Shown here one piece after another: positions 62,117-64,000 of a stretch of 64,000 nt of DNA. A program made the position numbers and the translations under genes. The stretch's first letter is position 1, and every line of letters begins with the position of its first letter. Below the pieces are notes generated by a model. That model saw nothing but the letters and a program-made list of their open reading frames with translations. It searched no databases and had not been told where the DNA came from. Source of the DNA: Kaistia algarum (GTDB lineage: Bacteria; Pseudomonadota; Alphaproteobacteria; Rhizobiales; Kaistiaceae); contig NZ_JAPKNJ010000001.1 of assembly GCF_026343945.1 (NCBI RefSeq), forward strand, positions 2,480,001 to 2,544,000, given 5' to 3'.

Positions 62117-62157
62117 ATGTCGTCCGGTGCGGCCTACCGCCGGTCGGAACGGGCGGC

Positions 62158-63375
62158 TCAGTGACAATAGCGGCTGTCACCATGCTGGCCGCGATGGCGC
62201 ATGTCGAGATGGAGATGGTTCTCGTGATAGCCATCGGAGCCGGGCCCGAGCACGGTCATGAAGCGCGAGCAGGCTTCCTGCCGGACCGTCTGGATGAAGT
62301 CTGTGTCCTTGTCGGTGTGGTCTTTGTCCTTCTCGACCGTCACCCAGCGGTCGCCGATCTTGAAGGCGCCGACATCGATGGCGTTCATGAAGGCGTGCTC
62401 GGAGAGGGGGGCGCCGACAATATTGTTGCGGCCGCGGCAGCTATAGGAATCCAGTACTCGAACCGCCGTGACGCGGCTGCCATAGGCGGAGAGGGCGGCC
62501 GACTGCACATCCTGTGAAATCCAGCTCGACAGCATGCTTGCCGTCTCGCAGTTGATCGTAGCCGCGGGCTGCAGCGCGACCCTGCCATCCTGCAGAGCAC
62601 TGACCTGAAAGGGGTCCGGCGCACCGCAGGCTCCGTCCTGTTCCGGCGGCAGGGGCTTTGCGGCGATCTGAAGCGCCGTCATCGCCGAATGGCAGGCCGT
62701 GAGCACTTCCGGAACGAGCGGCACGCGCGGCGGGATGATCGCGGCCAGGATGACGCCGGGCTTGCTGCGCGGCAGCGGTGTGCCGTCGCCATGGGCTTCG
62801 GTCTCGATCTCCTCCTCGGGGACGGGATCGCTCGGCACATGGTCGATGCCCGGAGGGGGCGGCAAAGAGCCGTCCGGCGTCAGGACGATGCCCAGCGAGG
62901 AACGGGATGGATCGAGTGGCGGAACGGGCTCGGGAAGCAGCGGTGAGGCGCTGATCGGTGCCGCAAAGGCGAGTTCTTCCGCCGAAAGGCTCTTTGAAAG
63001 CGTCCCGACGGGCCGTGCGGTAGCGGCCAGCTCGCTTGAAGCCGGCAACGGCTCAGATGGTGCCGCAACAATCTTGTCTGGCTTCGCGGTGGAGGCGGTG
63101 ATGGCCTTGGCCTCGACCGCCGGTTCCTCGCCCGCCGGCTTCGATCGCGGCGTCGGCATGCCGGGGACAGCGGTGACCGGAGCCGGCGTTACCGCCTTCG
63201 GCTTGCGTTGCCCGGTTGCCGGCTTTTTCGTGCCGTTGGGCGGGACGCGGGGAATGATCTTTTCGAAAAGCTGTTCAGCCGTCAGGGCCGTTGCGGGGAA
63301 GGGTAGAACGCCGAGCCACAGCAAAGCGGCGAGCGCGGCGGGAAGAGATCGTCGGACGGCCTTCGAAAGCCTCAT
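62158..63375 (-). CDS. Extensin-like C-terminal domain protein, secreted
   Basis: 405 residues. Signal peptide (LPAALAALLWLGVLPFPATA, cleavage near ATA-LTA). Residues about 45-215 are a Pro/Ala/Lys-rich, low-complexity linker, then an extensin-like C domain (PF06904): SYSCRGRNNIVGAPLSEHAFMNAIDVGAF and FMTVLGPGSDGYHENHLHLDM. The His/Asp pattern is like that of LAS-family peptidoglycan metallopeptidases, so a periplasmic cell-wall role is likely. Conserved cysteines (CHSAM, GACG, NCET, YSCRG, EACS, YCH) suggest disulfides. Confidence 0.9.
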   Translation of the reverse strand: MRLSKAVRRSLPAALAALLWLGVLPFPATALTAEQLFEKIIPRVPPNGTKKPATGQRKPKAVTPAPVTAVPGMPTPRSKPAGEEPAVEAKAITASTAKPDKIVAAPSEPLPASSELAATARPVGTLSKSLSAEELAFAAPISASPLLPEPVPPLDPSRSSLGIVLTPDGSLPPPPGIDHVPSDPVPEEEIETEAHGDGTPLPRSKPGVILAAIIPPRVPLVPEVLTACHSAMTALQIAAKPLPPEQDGACGAPDPFQVSALQDGRVALQPAATINCETASMLSSWISQDVQSAALSAYGSRVTAVRVLDSYSCRGRNNIVGAPLSEHAFMNAIDVGAFKIGDRWVTVEKDKDHTDKDTDFIQTVRQEACSRFMTVLGPGSDGYHENHLHLDMRHRGQHGDSRYCH

Positions 63376-63469
63376 CGCGTTTCCTCTCCACCGCTGTCCC
63401 GACGATCAACGCCCGACGGCGCCAAGAGTTGCTCTCGCTGTCGATCTCCCCGTCTGCCCCGCGCTTAGC

Positions 63470-64000
63470 CTACCATTCGAACGGATCGGTCGCGAGCCGC
63501 TTGCCGACCATCAGCGCATCGGCGACGAGGCGGAGTGGGCCCGCATCGACATCGCTCTTCCGCTCAGCCAATAGGTCGGCGAAGCGGATGTAGATGCGCT
63601 CATATTCCTCGCTCGGCGCCTCGGCGACGAGCTGGCCGTCGATCGAAAGCGCGGCGCCGCCCTTGAACAGCCGAGCGCTGCGGCCGTCGCCGGTCTCGAT
63701 CATCATGTGCCATTTCTCGTCGCCCTGCTCGCGCCAGTCGAAATCGGCCGAGAGCAATAGGGCGCCGGTGATGTTGCTCGAAAAGGCGAGTTTCGCCGCG
63801 ATCGGCGTCTGGCGATTGGCAGGGTAGGTCAGATCCGCGCTCTTCACGAAGGCGCTTCCCGGCAGGATGCGCACGAAGATCGACAGCGCGTTGATACCGG
63901 GATCGAAGACGCCGAAACCGCCGGGCTCGAACACCCAGTCCTGGCCCGGATGCCATTTGCGCACATCCTCGCGCCATTCGATGCGGAGCGAGCGCAGCCC
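63470..64000 (-). CDS. Gfo/Idh/MocA family oxidoreductase, probably D-galactose 1-dehydrogenase; N-terminus cut off
   Basis: The last 177 codons are visible; the NAD(P)-binding N-terminal domain lies beyond the right edge. The segment EWREDVRKWHPGQDW followed by EPGGFGVFDPGINALSI matches the C-terminal domain of alphaproteobacterial D-galactose 1-dehydrogenases, and the ending LRLVADALMVGKRLATDPFEW is the same type. It would oxidise galactose to galactonolactone. No partner genes for this pathway are adjacent, although the island at 16.8-41.2 kb contains dehydratase- and lactonase-type enzymes. Confidence 0.75.
   Translation of the reverse strand, partial: GLRSLRIEWREDVRKWHPGQDWVFEPGGFGVFDPGINALSIFVRILPGSAFVKSADLTYPANRQTPIAAKLAFSSNITGALLLSADFDWREQGDEKWHMMIETGDGRSARLFKGGAALSIDGQLVAEAPSEEYERIYIRFADLLAERKSDVDAGPLRLVADALMVGKRLATDPFEW

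Noticed and set aside
1..64000. CRISPR arrays, rRNA and tRNA genes
   Set aside because: No regularly spaced repeats and no cloverleaf or rRNA-like stretches were seen by eye; a covariance search was not possible.

Overview
The window is about 65% GC and reads as chromosomal DNA from an alphaproteobacterium of the Hyphomicrobiales (Rhizobiales). Supporting signs are the gene neighbourhoods (rplS/leuC; metW-metX; chorismate mutase-hisC-tyrC; ftsE-ftsX-ydcF-plsC; tlpA/argH-lptM-lysA-TIGR02302), the DUF2125 and DUF3426 families, frequent GTG/TTG starts and many ATGA stop/start overlaps. I cannot name the genus. I see no tRNA, rRNA, CRISPR array or intact insertion sequence. No gap between genes exceeds 300 bases.

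Layout. (1) 1-11.9 kb is housekeeping: a cut-off zincin-like protein, a small secreted protein, leuC, rplS, gloB, two methyltransferases, an aldo/keto reductase, metX-metW and a chorismate mutase-hisC-tyrC operon. (2) 11.9-16.7 kb holds an SGNH hydrolase, a Wzy-like polymerase and a three-gene minus-strand cassette that looks like phage tail-fibre/receptor-binding genes. (3) 16.8-41.2 kb is a large carbohydrate-catabolism island. It has a GntR-like LacI-family regulator, a GntR/UTRA regulator, three ABC importers (one without an ATPase gene), four SDRs (two lacking catalytic residues), a two-subunit transketolase, a galactonate-dehydratase-like enolase-superfamily enzyme, aldose 1-epimerase, an SMP-30 lactonase, and a very unusual 2-oxoacid dehydrogenase: E1alpha-E1beta-lipoyl in one chain plus a separate E3-binding domain fused to a degenerate acyltransferase. 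(4) 41.2-54.6 kb returns to housekeeping (DUF2125, ChaC, plsC, ydcF, ftsX, ftsE, DUF3426, hpt, response regulator, TIGR02302, lysA, lptM, argH, tlpA). (5) 54.6-64 kb has an MFS exporter, an orphan antitoxin with a wrecked PIN-toxin gene, 3-hydroxybutyryl-CoA dehydrogenase, etfA/etfB, a rhomboid protease, a cobalamin adenosyltransferase, TspO, an SDR, an extensin-like protein and a cut-off Gfo/Idh/MocA dehydrogenase resembling D-galactose 1-dehydrogenase.

How the island may work (inference). Sugars or sugar acids enter through the ABC importers. The epimerase, an SDR and the SMP-30 lactonase would turn an aldose into an aldonate, the enolase-superfamily enzyme would dehydrate it to a 2-oxo-3-deoxy acid, an SDR may oxidise that further, and the E1-lipoyl protein would oxidatively decarboxylate a 2-oxo acid while the transketolase moves C2 units. 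Two operator families tie the island together. Five AT-rich sites related to ATAATAGCATGATGTTAT lie in five of its control regions and are assigned to the UTRA regulator. Two ATGATArCGyTACCAT sites lie before the first gene and before the second sugar-importer operon and are assigned to the LacI-family regulator. From memory of rhizobial gene order, tyrC and the DUF2125/ChaC/plsC genes are usually neighbours, so 11.9-41.2 kb looks like roughly 29 kb inserted into a conserved block.
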